A DNA stretch of 64,000 bases, taken from Bacteroidales bacterium (GTDB taxonomy: Bacteria > Bacteroidota > Bacteroidia > Bacteroidales > F082). The position numbers were made by a program, and so were the translations under genes. A model generated the notes under the pieces. It did no database searches, was not told where the DNA came from, and saw only the letters and a list, made by a program, of their open reading frames with translations. Of this stretch, positions 52,426 through 59,002 are shown one piece after another. The stretch's first letter is position 1. Each line of letters starts with the position of its first letter. The stretch is from positions 1 through 64,000 of the forward strand of contig JAEETH010000011.1 of assembly GCA_016290215.1 (NCBI GenBank). The letters are read 5' to 3'.

Positions 52426-53592
52426 ATGGACGACAATAGCACTTCGGGAATCATCAATGGCAGTTTCATCACCGAGACGGATGCTATGACGGTGTACGAG
52501 TCCTCATCGTCACGTGGTTTCAACCAGGTGGTGAAGGTGCAGAGACAAGGCAAATGGTTCATCCTGAAAGGCTTGAAACCCGAATATCGCGACCAACAGG
52601 CCTATATCGAGTTGCTGAAGAAGGAGTTTGACTTGGGCACCCAACTCGACCATCCCAACATCGTGAAGATACTCGCCAAGGAGATGAACCCCGAGGTGGG
52701 GCCATGCATCGTGATGGAGTATGTGGATGGCGTGCCTCTGGATGCGTTTCTCGCTTCAAAGCCCTCGGCGAATGTTCGTAAAAAAGTGGTGGAGCAGCTG
52801 GTGGACGCCCTCGTTTACATCCACGGCAAGCAAATCATCCACCGCGACTTGAAGCCGAGCAACATTTTGGTGACCAGAAACAGCAATAACGTGAAAATCA
52901 TCGACTTCGGCCTTTCCGATGCCGATGACTACGCCGTGTTGAAGCAGCCTGCCGGCACCTTGAAATACATGGCGCCCGAGCAAAAGGAACCTGCTGTGAA
53001 GATTGACGGTCGAGCTGACCTCTATGCCTTCGGTTTGCTGTTGAAGGAGATTTTCCCGCACCGCTACAGGCACATTGCAGCCAAGTGCTCGCGTGTCGAC
53101 CGCGAGTGCCGCTATGCCAACGCCGAAGCCTTGAAGAAAGCCTTTGAGCGGCATACGCGTTGGCTTTGGATGCTTCCGATTTTGATAGGGGTGGTGTTGG
53201 CGATTATCCCGTTGTTGTTGCGGCCCAAAGAAATCGTTAGGACCGAGGTACAGCATGTGATTGACACCATCATCGTGGAGCGTAATCCCAACGGTTATTC
53301 CGACGAGTTCATGGCGCTGCTCGACAGGGCTGAGTTTATCATTGACAGTATGTATCAGCCTGTCATCGACGACATAAACAATGGAAAATATGAGGCTGAT
53401 GTTGTCGGTGTCTATGATGATTTCACTAACAGGTTGAAGGTTTGTCGTTCGTTGTTGCAAAACATCCAATCGCCGTTGCTTGACGACCGCAAGACCAGCG
53501 ACGAGTTCAGAAGCGCTTGGGAGAAGATGCACAACGACAAGTATAACGAGATTGCCTTTATGATGTTCGATCGAGTGAACCAAACAGAATAG
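52426..53592 (+). CDS. Hanks-type serine/threonine protein kinase, membrane-anchored
   Basis: 388 aa. Key residues are Lys48 (WFILKGL), Glu67 in KKEFDLG, the catalytic loop HRDLKPSN (139-146), DFG (160-162) and APE (183-185). The C-lobe is short (~185-235). A membrane helix (~247-265, LWMLPILIGVVLAIIPLLL) is followed by a ~120-residue extracytoplasmic helical region. The glycine-rich loop is poorly conserved (YESSSSRGFNQVVKV). It is monocistronic; no phosphatase neighbour is visible. Confidence 0.9.
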   Translation: MDDNSTSGIINGSFITETDAMTVYESSSSRGFNQVVKVQRQGKWFILKGLKPEYRDQQAYIELLKKEFDLGTQLDHPNIVKILAKEMNPEVGPCIVMEYVDGVPLDAFLASKPSANVRKKVVEQLVDALVYIHGKQIIHRDLKPSNILVTRNSNNVKIIDFGLSDADDYAVLKQPAGTLKYMAPEQKEPAVKIDGRADLYAFGLLLKEIFPHRYRHIAAKCSRVDRECRYANAEALKKAFERHTRWLWMLPILIGVVLAIIPLLLRPKEIVRTEVQHVIDTIIVERNPNGYSDEFMALLDRAEFIIDSMYQPVIDDINNGKYEADVVGVYDDFTNRLKVCRSLLQNIQSPLLDDRKTSDEFRSAWEKMHNDKYNEIAFMMFDRVNQTE

Positions 53593-53628
53593 ACTTGAGG
53601 AATAAACACAAATGGAGTCAACTAAGCC

Positions 53629-53788
53629 TATAATAAAGGTGTCATGTAGATAGGCATGTAGGTGATGTTGCCTTCGATTTTTAGGTCTGAGGTGTGGATG
53701 ACGGTAGGAGTGGTTAAATGCTCGCCACTTCTCCTTGTTGTTGTTCTTTCCATTCAATAAGTTGTTGATATATCTTGCGTTTCATCAT
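53629..53788 (-). pseudogene. Relic of an AAA/DUF4143-type ATPase (internal deletion)
   Basis: The N-terminal frame from the ATG at 53788 reads MMKRKIYQQLIEWKEQQQGE and stops after 24 residues. It aligns with the start of the ATPase at 63462 (FKRKIYDRLLKWKQESNGKS). In another frame immediately after, the strand reads TTPTVIHTSDLKIEGNITYM and PIYMTPLL before a stop, resembling the C-terminus of the same family. Roughly 1 kb of middle is missing. A TATATTTG box (complement of 53821-53828) and direct repeats remain upstream. Confidence 0.75.
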
Positions 53789-53794
53789 TATAAA

Positions 53795-53860
53795 ACACCT
53801 TTTTGAGATTTTTGATGCTGCAAATATACACTTTTTTGAGATTTTTTATCCTGCATCACC
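53795..53860. repeat. Two direct repeats, 33-bp period, at ATPase relic promoter
   Basis: Units start at 53795 and 53828. They share ACACYTTTTTGAGATTTTT followed by RATSCTGCA, with three mismatches in the first 28 bases. The minus-strand TATATTTG promoter box lies at the unit junction. Confidence 0.85.
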
Positions 53861-54070
53861 ATCTTTAGAAAGTAGAAACGGAAAACATGAACCAACATGA
53901 ACCAAAAGGATTCCGCTTTTGCCGCAAAATCCTCGTTTTTATTTTGTATTTCTCCAAAAATTCCCTAATTTTGGGGCGTAAAATAAAAGAAAAGCCTATG
54001 GAATAACCCGCCGTAAGGCGCAATTAGAAGCAATATAGTTCATATAATCAGACGATTAGCAATATTCTGT

Positions 54071-54186
54071 CTTATCGAAAGTTTGGCGATTTGAGATAAA
54101 GAAACCAGAATGATGCTGAAAGTTGCACGCGTAGCGTGTGCTTTTCAACATTCGGTTTCTTTAGGTATGCCAAACACCTCGATAAG
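54071..54186. ncRNA. 116-bp imperfect hairpin, candidate structured RNA or palindromic element
   Basis: The stem segments in order are CTTATCGA/TCGATAAG, GTTTGGC/GCCAAAC, AAAGAAACC/GGTTTCTTT, GAATG/CATTC, TGAAAG/CTTTTCA and GCACGC/GCGTGTGC, with a GTA loop at 54131-54133. Interior loops separate them. A T7 run (CACGCTTTTTTTG) follows 22 bp after the stem. No reverse transcriptase or intron ORF is nearby. Whether it is transcribed cannot be told from sequence. Confidence 0.5.
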
Positions 54187-54325
54187 CGGATGCAAAAGTA
54201 TCACGCTTTTTTTGTGCTGGCAAGAAACGACCTAAAATGAACCAAAATGAACCTGAAAAGTTTCTGAGGAAGTGCGTTTCTTTGCAGGTGGGAAAAGAAA
54301 GAAGAACAACTAAAACTATACGAAT

Positions 54326-54586
54326 ATGAGTGTCGAATACTACAAAAAGAAATTGGTGGATTTGAGAGCCGACGTGGTCAAAGAGAAAGAAGCCAAGAAA
54401 AGAGACAACGAGAGGTATGCTGGATTAATCAAAAGTGCCTCGTCACCTTCGAGCAAGGCTTCTTACAGAAAGAGCAAAATAGACCATGCCGCTGCTCATG
54501 ACCGCAAGATTGAAAGTCTGAAACGGGAGATAGAGCGTTGCAAAGATACTTTGGCTCGCGAAAGGGAACGGGCGAAAAGGAAGTAA
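54326..54586 (+). CDS. Small coiled-coil protein (86 aa)
   Basis: This is a Lys/Glu/Arg-rich, almost entirely helical protein: MSVEYYKKKLVDLRADVVKE, KEAKKRDNERYAGLIKSASS, ..., KRKIESLKREIERCKDTLAR. Heptad spacing suggests a coiled coil with a Ser-rich hinge (SASSPSSKASYRKS, ~37-50). It has no recognised family. It is first of the plus-strand cluster, 30 bp before the first two-repeat protein. Confidence 0.65.
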   Translation: MSVEYYKKKLVDLRADVVKEKEAKKRDNERYAGLIKSASSPSSKASYRKSKIDHAAAHDRKIESLKREIERCKDTLARERERAKRK

Positions 54587-54616
54587 AATAATTGTATCAC
54601 TTAAATACTTAATATT

Positions 54617-54985
54617 ATGGGACTGATTAACAATCTGAAAGACAAATTCAACAAGGCGGAATTCACCGTGGCTCCGCAGAAGAAACTTAAGACTCTCTCC
54701 AAGGAGTTTTTGGATGCGTTTGACCTGCAATTGGTGTTCTACAAAGGCAACATCATTGCCGAAGGTGACTTGACCTTGGCTGCCTTGAACAAGAAAACCA
54801 CCAAAGATGTCAACGCTAAAGCAGACGGCATCAAAATCAAAGGTAGCACAAAAGTTGGCGATGCCGAGAAGATGTTCGACACTAACTTTGGTGTAAAGGT
54901 GCAAATCAAGGACAAGGCAGGAAAGATATGCGTTCCGAATGAGATAACCATTGGACAAGCCGCAAGAGGAGAGTATGAACGGTAA
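54617..54985 (+). CDS. Two-repeat family protein 1 (122 aa)
   Basis: Repeat A (~14-68) is FTVAPQKKLKTLSKEFLDAF, DLQLVFYKG, DLTLAAL. Repeat B (~72-120) is GIKIKGSTKVGDAEKMFDTN, FGVKVQIKD, NEITIGQA. This is the most divergent member with this domain pair. There is no signal peptide or membrane helix; it is basic and probably cytoplasmic. The stop overlaps the region just before the next member's ATG at 55002. The family is not recognised and the function is unknown. Confidence 0.7.
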   Translation: MGLINNLKDKFNKAEFTVAPQKKLKTLSKEFLDAFDLQLVFYKGNIIAEGDLTLAALNKKTTKDVNAKADGIKIKGSTKVGDAEKMFDTNFGVKVQIKDKAGKICVPNEITIGQAARGEYER

Positions 54986-55001
54986 TTTAAACAATAAAGT
55001 T

Positions 55002-55568
55002 ATGGCAACAACAACCAAAAAGACAACAACGGCAAAACCAGCTGCTAAAAAGACCACGACGACAAAAACCGCTGCTAAAAAGACCGCAACAGCAAAACCT
55101 GTTGTAAAAAAGACGGCAACAACAAAGACCTCTACAAAGAAGACTACAACAGCAAAGGCAACGACTACAACCAAAAGCAACGAAATTTCAGTGACCGGAA
55201 ACAAGAAGATAAGCACGCTTATGAAAGAATTCAACAAACAGTTTCCATATCTTAATCTCTGTATTTTTTATAGTTATGCTCGCCAACAAGTGGCAAAAGG
55301 TGAAAACATTACTCCTATTGAATACAACAAAACCCTTGCGTCTGTGCGTCGTGCTGATTCAGGAGGGGATATTTCGATTTCTGGGAACAAGAAGATTAAA
55401 ACATTGGAGAAGGAGTTTGATACTGTCTTTGGCCTCTACACTCAAGTATGCTTCGCTGTCAAAGAAGGGCAACGCCACTATACTAGTGGAACACAAGATG
55501 AGATGACTCTTGCTGCTTTTAATAAACTATGTGAAGATTCAGGTTTCAAGAAAGGTGCTTGGGTTTAA
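55002..55568 (+). CDS. Two-repeat family protein 2 with histone H1-like tail (188 aa)
   Basis: The ATG at 55002 is chosen (MATTTKKTTTAKPAAKK...); an in-frame ATG at 54975 is also possible. Residues ~1-62 are a Lys/Ala/Thr/Pro tail like histone H1 or bacterial HU-tail proteins, a likely nucleic-acid-binding segment. Repeat A is EISVTGNKKISTLMKEFNKQ...KTLASVRR; repeat B is DISISGNKKIKTLEKEFDTV, FGLYTQVCF, DEMTLAAFNKL. It has insertions relative to the shorter paralogues. Function unknown. Confidence 0.72.
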   Translation: MATTTKKTTTAKPAAKKTTTTKTAAKKTATAKPVVKKTATTKTSTKKTTTAKATTTTKSNEISVTGNKKISTLMKEFNKQFPYLNLCIFYSYARQQVAKGENITPIEYNKTLASVRRADSGGDISISGNKKIKTLEKEFDTVFGLYTQVCFAVKEGQRHYTSGTQDEMTLAAFNKLCEDSGFKKGAWV

Positions 55569-55609
55569 TCGAAATAGGGCAAAGCAACATTCGCTGATGT
55601 AGAATAGAA

Positions 55610-56515
55610 ATGGGAAACACGACATCTCTGCGAGAACTCTTAAACAGCAAAGAACCTCGCTTTGACCAGTCCTTGTCCGCTGGCAAGGTGCAACTGATGC
55701 GTCTGAAAAACATAGCTATCACCATTGATGGTCAGACGCACAAGGACAAGAATCTCTTTGACCTTTTCCTTGACCATCAGAACGACGGACTGTTTGAGGA
55801 TTATGTGCGTGAGCATACCCCTGTCAATGCTAACTTGCTTATGCAGGCGGATTATGTCATTGTCTTTGTGGCCGATGGCAAGTTTTCCCGTTTTGCGGGT
55901 GTGTATCAGGTTTTTGGAGAAGACAAGTCTGCCAAAGTGCAATCGGATGGCAAAAAAGGCGATACGGTTTTTGTTAAAGTGGAGCGCCTGAAAGCTTTTG
56001 AACCCTTGGGTGGCCGTGTCCTCGTCGATTGGGGAGGACTGGCCGCTCAGCGGTGGTTGCAATGGTTCAGGAGCGACAAGAAAGTGCTTCGCATTGACGA
56101 AGGCATCATTCGCATGATGATTCCTTTCACCTCCTATAATGACGTGCTGCTTTCTTTCAAGGAGTTGAAGAACCTCATCGAGACCGACAATGTGGAATGG
56201 CGCGACAAACTGAAGGCGGTGAATGGTATTTATGGCATTGCCGACCAAAGCAACGGCAAACTTTATGTCGGATCGGCCTACGGCGACGAAGGCATCTGGG
56301 GCCGCTGGAAAGTGTATGTCGAAACCAACGGCCATGGCAACAACGATATGCTGGTTGAGTTGCTAAGCAAGAATAAAGACTATGCTTGGGACCATTTCCA
56401 ATGGTTCATCCTCGAAACCTTCCCATTGGACGTGACTGATGATTACGCCATCCATAGGGAGAATCTTTATAAGTTGAAACTTTGTACAAGGGCGTTTGGG
56501 TACAATAAAAATTAG
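55610..56515 (+). CDS. GIY-YIG nuclease family protein (301 aa)
   Basis: The C-terminal ~95 residues are a GIY-YIG domain: GIY at 206-208, YVG at 219-221, Arg232 in GIWGRWKVY, and Glu284 in HRENLYKLKL. All four catalytic landmarks are present, so an active nuclease is likely. The N-terminal ~200 residues (QADYVIVFVADGKFSRFAGV, then YQVFGE, GRVLVDWGG) form an unrecognised domain resembling modified-base or ligand-binding folds; this is not assignable from sequence. It lies within the two-repeat cluster, 41 bp after member 2. Confidence 0.85.
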   Translation: MGNTTSLRELLNSKEPRFDQSLSAGKVQLMRLKNIAITIDGQTHKDKNLFDLFLDHQNDGLFEDYVREHTPVNANLLMQADYVIVFVADGKFSRFAGVYQVFGEDKSAKVQSDGKKGDTVFVKVERLKAFEPLGGRVLVDWGGLAAQRWLQWFRSDKKVLRIDEGIIRMMIPFTSYNDVLLSFKELKNLIETDNVEWRDKLKAVNGIYGIADQSNGKLYVGSAYGDEGIWGRWKVYVETNGHGNNDMLVELLSKNKDYAWDHFQWFILETFPLDVTDDYAIHRENLYKLKLCTRAFGYNKN

Positions 56516-56529
56516 AAAACAAAGAATCA

Positions 56530-57114
56530 ATGAAAATAAAAGAAAAAATATTCCATAAGGATTCTAGTACTTTGTCACCTGATGTTTTTGTTGACTGTGA
56601 GACATTTGACAAAATATTGAAGGAAGGCAGATACGATAAAGATGACTCCTTGGATATTTTGTTCGAGAAGTATGAAACACTTTGCGATTTGTCGGTGATG
56701 AAACTTGATAAACGCCAAAAGGAAAAGGTTCATAATGCCAAAATGACTTTTGTGGCTGAAATAACAACTCCGCAGGATGTTGAGCAATCATTGACATTTG
56801 TAATACGAGCTATGCCGTATGCAAAAAAAACTATCGGTTCAGAGGTGACTCAGGCATTGACAAGTATTGGATTTGGAACAATAAAAACCGTGTCAGCAGT
56901 TGGTAAAATAGCGACTTTAGGAGCTTTGAGTAAATCTATGAATCAAGTTGAGAGTATTACTAAAAAGGCAATTACATCTGACGATTACGAATTGGCTTGC
57001 GCTTGGGAAACCAAACTTCAACATATTATCGCTGATGTGAAAAGGAAATTGAAAATGTTTGGAGATAAAGAGTTGAAATCAAAGATTTCTGAATTGGAAA
57101 AGCAATTAAAATAG
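56530..57114 (+). CDS. Hypothetical protein (194 aa) in two-repeat cluster
   Basis: Mostly helical, with a mildly hydrophobic stretch (~105-135, SEVTQALTSIGFGTIKTVSA, VGKIATLGAL) that could be a membrane-associated helix pair, and a Lys-rich coiled C-terminus (KLKMFGDKELKSKISELEKQ). It has no recognised family. It follows the GIY-YIG gene by 14 bp. Its last bases (AAAAGCAATTAAAATAG) recur in decayed form at 58507-58523 before the third leader copy, showing the duplicated unit included this gene's 3' end. Confidence 0.65.
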   Translation: MKIKEKIFHKDSSTLSPDVFVDCETFDKILKEGRYDKDDSLDILFEKYETLCDLSVMKLDKRQKEKVHNAKMTFVAEITTPQDVEQSLTFVIRAMPYAKKTIGSEVTQALTSIGFGTIKTVSAVGKIATLGALSKSMNQVESITKKAITSDDYELACAWETKLQHIIADVKRKLKMFGDKELKSKISELEKQLK

Positions 57115-57171
57115 AAATAGGAGTAATGCCGAAAATCCTGTAAAGAGTAGGCAACTAAAAAAGAAATAATT
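57097..57171 (+). repeat. Conserved leader, copy 1
   Basis: AAATAGGAGTAATGCCGAAA, ATCCTGTAAAGAGTAGGCAA precede the ATG of two-repeat protein 3. The same leader precedes members 4 and 5. A short CCTG/TAGG pairing with a TAAAGAG loop is possible. Confidence 0.85.
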
Positions 57172-57849
57172 ATGGCATCATTTAAGATTACAGGCCAAAT
57201 GAAGATCAAAACGCTGAAGGAACAGTTTATGAACAACTTCGGTTCAGTGCTTAGGGTGTATTATCACCACCATTTTGCAGACGACAATGCCACGTTGGCT
57301 GCTATCCGTGGCGGGGGCGCCATAGGCGGCGAACTGGACTGTGGCGACAACGACATTGTTGGCGATTTCGAAGAGTTCATGATGGCCTTGTATGGCATCG
57401 AGGTTCAAGTGGCTTCGCCCGACAATAGTTTCCTTGTCGATAATGATTTGAAACTCTGTGAGGTGAGAAATGCATCGCCTAATCCCAATACCGAGAAGAA
57501 AGTAAAGAAGGCATTTGTCTTCAACGGACAAACTTACAAAACAAAAGGCCGTTTGTGCCATGCAATAGTGAAATACTATGCAGAGCAAAACCCCAACGCT
57601 GCCTTGGTAACTCTGCAAAGAGCATTCAATACAGCCACAAATATGATTGTGGCCACTCCTGAAATGGCAAAGACTATCGTCAATAGTGACAAAATCCCAG
57701 GAGGCGACTTCTACATGAAAGAAGAGGATGTGATTTGCTTGAAAAATTGTAAGGTGGTGGTCTGGAAATACTGGCCAGAGCAATACTTCAAACCCTTTAT
57801 GGAGCAAGTGAAAGCCTTGGGATATACCGTTGAAGAAATAGAACAATAA
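57172..57849 (+). CDS. Two-repeat family protein 3 with extra C-terminal domain (225 aa)
   Basis: The N-terminal ~100 residues align closely with members 4/5: FKITGQMKIKTLKEQFMNNF, GSVLRVY, FADDNATLAAIR, then a more divergent repeat B (GDFEEFMMALYGIEVQVASP). The additional ~120-residue domain contains VFNGQTYKTKGRLCHAIVKY, PNAALVTLQRAF and YMKEEDVICLKNCKVVVWKY, WPEQYFKPFMEQVKALGY, a compact alpha/beta layout like modules fused to nucleases in Bacteroidota; this is not a firm assignment. Cytoplasmic. Confidence 0.7.
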   Translation: MASFKITGQMKIKTLKEQFMNNFGSVLRVYYHHHFADDNATLAAIRGGGAIGGELDCGDNDIVGDFEEFMMALYGIEVQVASPDNSFLVDNDLKLCEVRNASPNPNTEKKVKKAFVFNGQTYKTKGRLCHAIVKYYAEQNPNAALVTLQRAFNTATNMIVATPEMAKTIVNSDKIPGGDFYMKEEDVICLKNCKVVVWKYWPEQYFKPFMEQVKALGYTVEEIEQ

Positions 57850-57909
57850 AATAGGAGCATCGCCGAAAATCCTGTAAAGAGTAGGCAAACATTAAACAAC
57901 TTATTTATT
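57849..57909 (+). repeat. Conserved leader, copy 2
   Basis: AATAGGAGCATCGCCGAAAA, TCCTGTAAAGAGTAGGCAAA, CATTAAACAACTTATT precede the ATG of member 4. It is nearly identical to copy 3. Confidence 0.9.
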
Positions 57910-58212
57910 ATGGCAGATTTCAATATTGATGGCCGCATGAAGGTCAAGACGTTGAAAGCCCAGTTCAAGGAGGCTTTCGGTGCAACGTTGAGAGTTTACA
58001 AAGGTCCCGGCTTCGCTGACGACAACGCCACTTTGGCATCCATCCGTGCCGAAGGCGCCAAAGGCGGCGAGGTGAAAGTGGTCGGCAACATGAAGGTCGG
58101 CAACTTCGAGGACAAGATCAAGGAGGTGTTTGGCATTAAGGTGCAGGTTGCCACTAAGGACGACTCAGCCCTGGCCGACAATAGCATTACCTTGAGCGCT
58201 GCGGGAAAATAA
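57910..58212 (+). CDS. Two-repeat family protein 4 (100 aa)
   Basis: Minimal family form. Repeat A is FNIDGRMKVKTLKAQFKEAF, GATLRVYKG, FADDNATLASIR. Repeat B is EVKVVGNMKVGNFEDKIKEV, FGIKVQVAT, LADNSITLSAAGK. The two halves align at G.MKV..(L/F), FG, V and AD..(A/I)TL, showing an internal duplication. The encoded protein is identical to member 5 at 58588; the DNA differs only at scattered third positions. Confidence 0.78.
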   Translation: MADFNIDGRMKVKTLKAQFKEAFGATLRVYKGPGFADDNATLASIRAEGAKGGEVKVVGNMKVGNFEDKIKEVFGIKVQVATKDDSALADNSITLSAAGK

Positions 58213-58262
58213 CCCATTTCGAATAAACTAACTTTGTTATTAACTTTTTAAAAATTAAAAAT

Positions 58263-58463
58263 ATGGCTTACAAAAAATCAGCAATTAGCGGAGAATACAT
58301 GTTGGGTGTTCTTGAAAGCGGTTCAATCGAAGTTTACCGTGTTTATGACAATGTAAAAGGCGCATTACGCGAAATAGCGGAGAAAGAAGGTTTTGAATAC
58401 GATCCTAATTGGAATACCCGTCAATTCGGAGCGAAACTTATCGACTTTCTTAACGAAAAGTAA
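58263..58463 (+). CDS. Small hypothetical protein (66 aa)
   Basis: MAYKKSAISGEYMLGVLESG, SIEVYRVYDNVKGALREIAE, KEGFEYDPNWNTRQFGAKLI, DFLNEK: a compact alpha/beta protein, unrecognised. It lies between the two identical two-repeat genes, so it was either carried along in or spared by the duplication. Confidence 0.65.
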   Translation: MAYKKSAISGEYMLGVLESGSIEVYRVYDNVKGALREIAEKEGFEYDPNWNTRQFGAKLIDFLNEK

Positions 58464-58506
58464 CAATAGACGGAAAATTAACATAACTCCAGTCTATGTT
58501 GAGCCA

Positions 58507-58587
58507 GAAAAGTAATTAAAATAGAAATAGGAGCATCGCCGAAAATCCTATAAAGAGTAGGCAAACATTAAACAACTTATTTTTATT
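58507..58587 (+). repeat. Conserved leader, copy 3, with upstream gene 3'-end scar
   Basis: AAAAGTAATTAAAATAGAAA, TAGGAGCATCGCCGAAAATC, CTATAAAGAGTAGGCAAACA. The first ~20 bases match the 3' end of the 194-aa gene (57097-57116). This identifies the duplication source as a unit beginning there. Confidence 0.88.
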
Positions 58588-58890
58588 ATGGCAGATTTCA
58601 ATATTGATGGCCGCATGAAGGTCAAGACGTTGAAAGCCCAGTTCAAGGAGGCTTTCGGTGCAACATTGAGAGTTTACAAAGGTCCAGGCTTTGCTGACGA
58701 CAACGCTACTTTGGCATCCATCCGTGCCGAAGGCGCCAAAGGCGGCGAGGTGAAAGTGGTCGGCAACATGAAGGTCGGCAACTTCGAGGACAAAATCAAG
58801 GAAGTGTTCGGCATTAAGGTGCAGGTCGCCACGAAGGACGACTCAGCCCTGGCCGACAATAGCATTACCTTGAGCGCTGCGGGAAAATAA
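58588..58890 (+). CDS. Two-repeat family protein 5, identical to member 4 (100 aa)
   Basis: The protein is identical to that at 57910-58212, with synonymous differences only (for example GTTCGG versus GTTTGG near the second FG). It is followed by a terminator at 58909. Synonymous divergence without amino-acid change suggests either a recent duplication under constraint or gene conversion. Confidence 0.78.
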   Translation: MADFNIDGRMKVKTLKAQFKEAFGATLRVYKGPGFADDNATLASIRAEGAKGGEVKVVGNMKVGNFEDKIKEVFGIKVQVATKDDSALADNSITLSAAGK

Positions 58891-58908
58891 CCCATTTTTT
58901 TCTGTGAG

Positions 58909-58937
58909 GAGGGTGGGCGTAACGCCTGCCCTCTTTT
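58909..58937 (+). terminator. Terminator of the two-repeat cluster
   Basis: GAGGGTGGGCG (58909-58919) pairs with CGCCTGCCCTC (58923-58933), with two G-U pairs and a TAA loop, followed by TTTT. It lies 19 bp after the last two-repeat gene. Confidence 0.85.
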
Positions 58938-59002
58938 GTAAACAAGCTGTTTATACACAACAAACATGTCGGAATTCTTGCAAGTAAGAATACAAAAAAG
59001 TG

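Larger units (their letters stand above)
53593..54325. other. 733-bp region with ATPase relic, repeats and large hairpin
   Basis: There is no intact gene. It holds an AAA-ATPase pseudogene (53629-53788, minus), its two-unit 33-bp direct repeat (53795-53860), and paired ATGAACC words at 53887-53903 and 54236-54253 bracketing ~330 bp. Within that bracket is a 116-bp imperfect hairpin (54071-54186). Confidence 0.7.

Noticed and set aside
53629..53788. A functional small gene on the minus strand in the relic ATPase
   Set aside because: The recognisable N- and C-terminal segments are in different frames with a stop between them, which fits a deletion relic better than a small intact gene.
54071..54186. 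Retron msr-msd or group II intron domain
   Set aside because: The hairpin size is compatible, but no reverse transcriptase or maturase gene and no intron domain V motif is present in the window.
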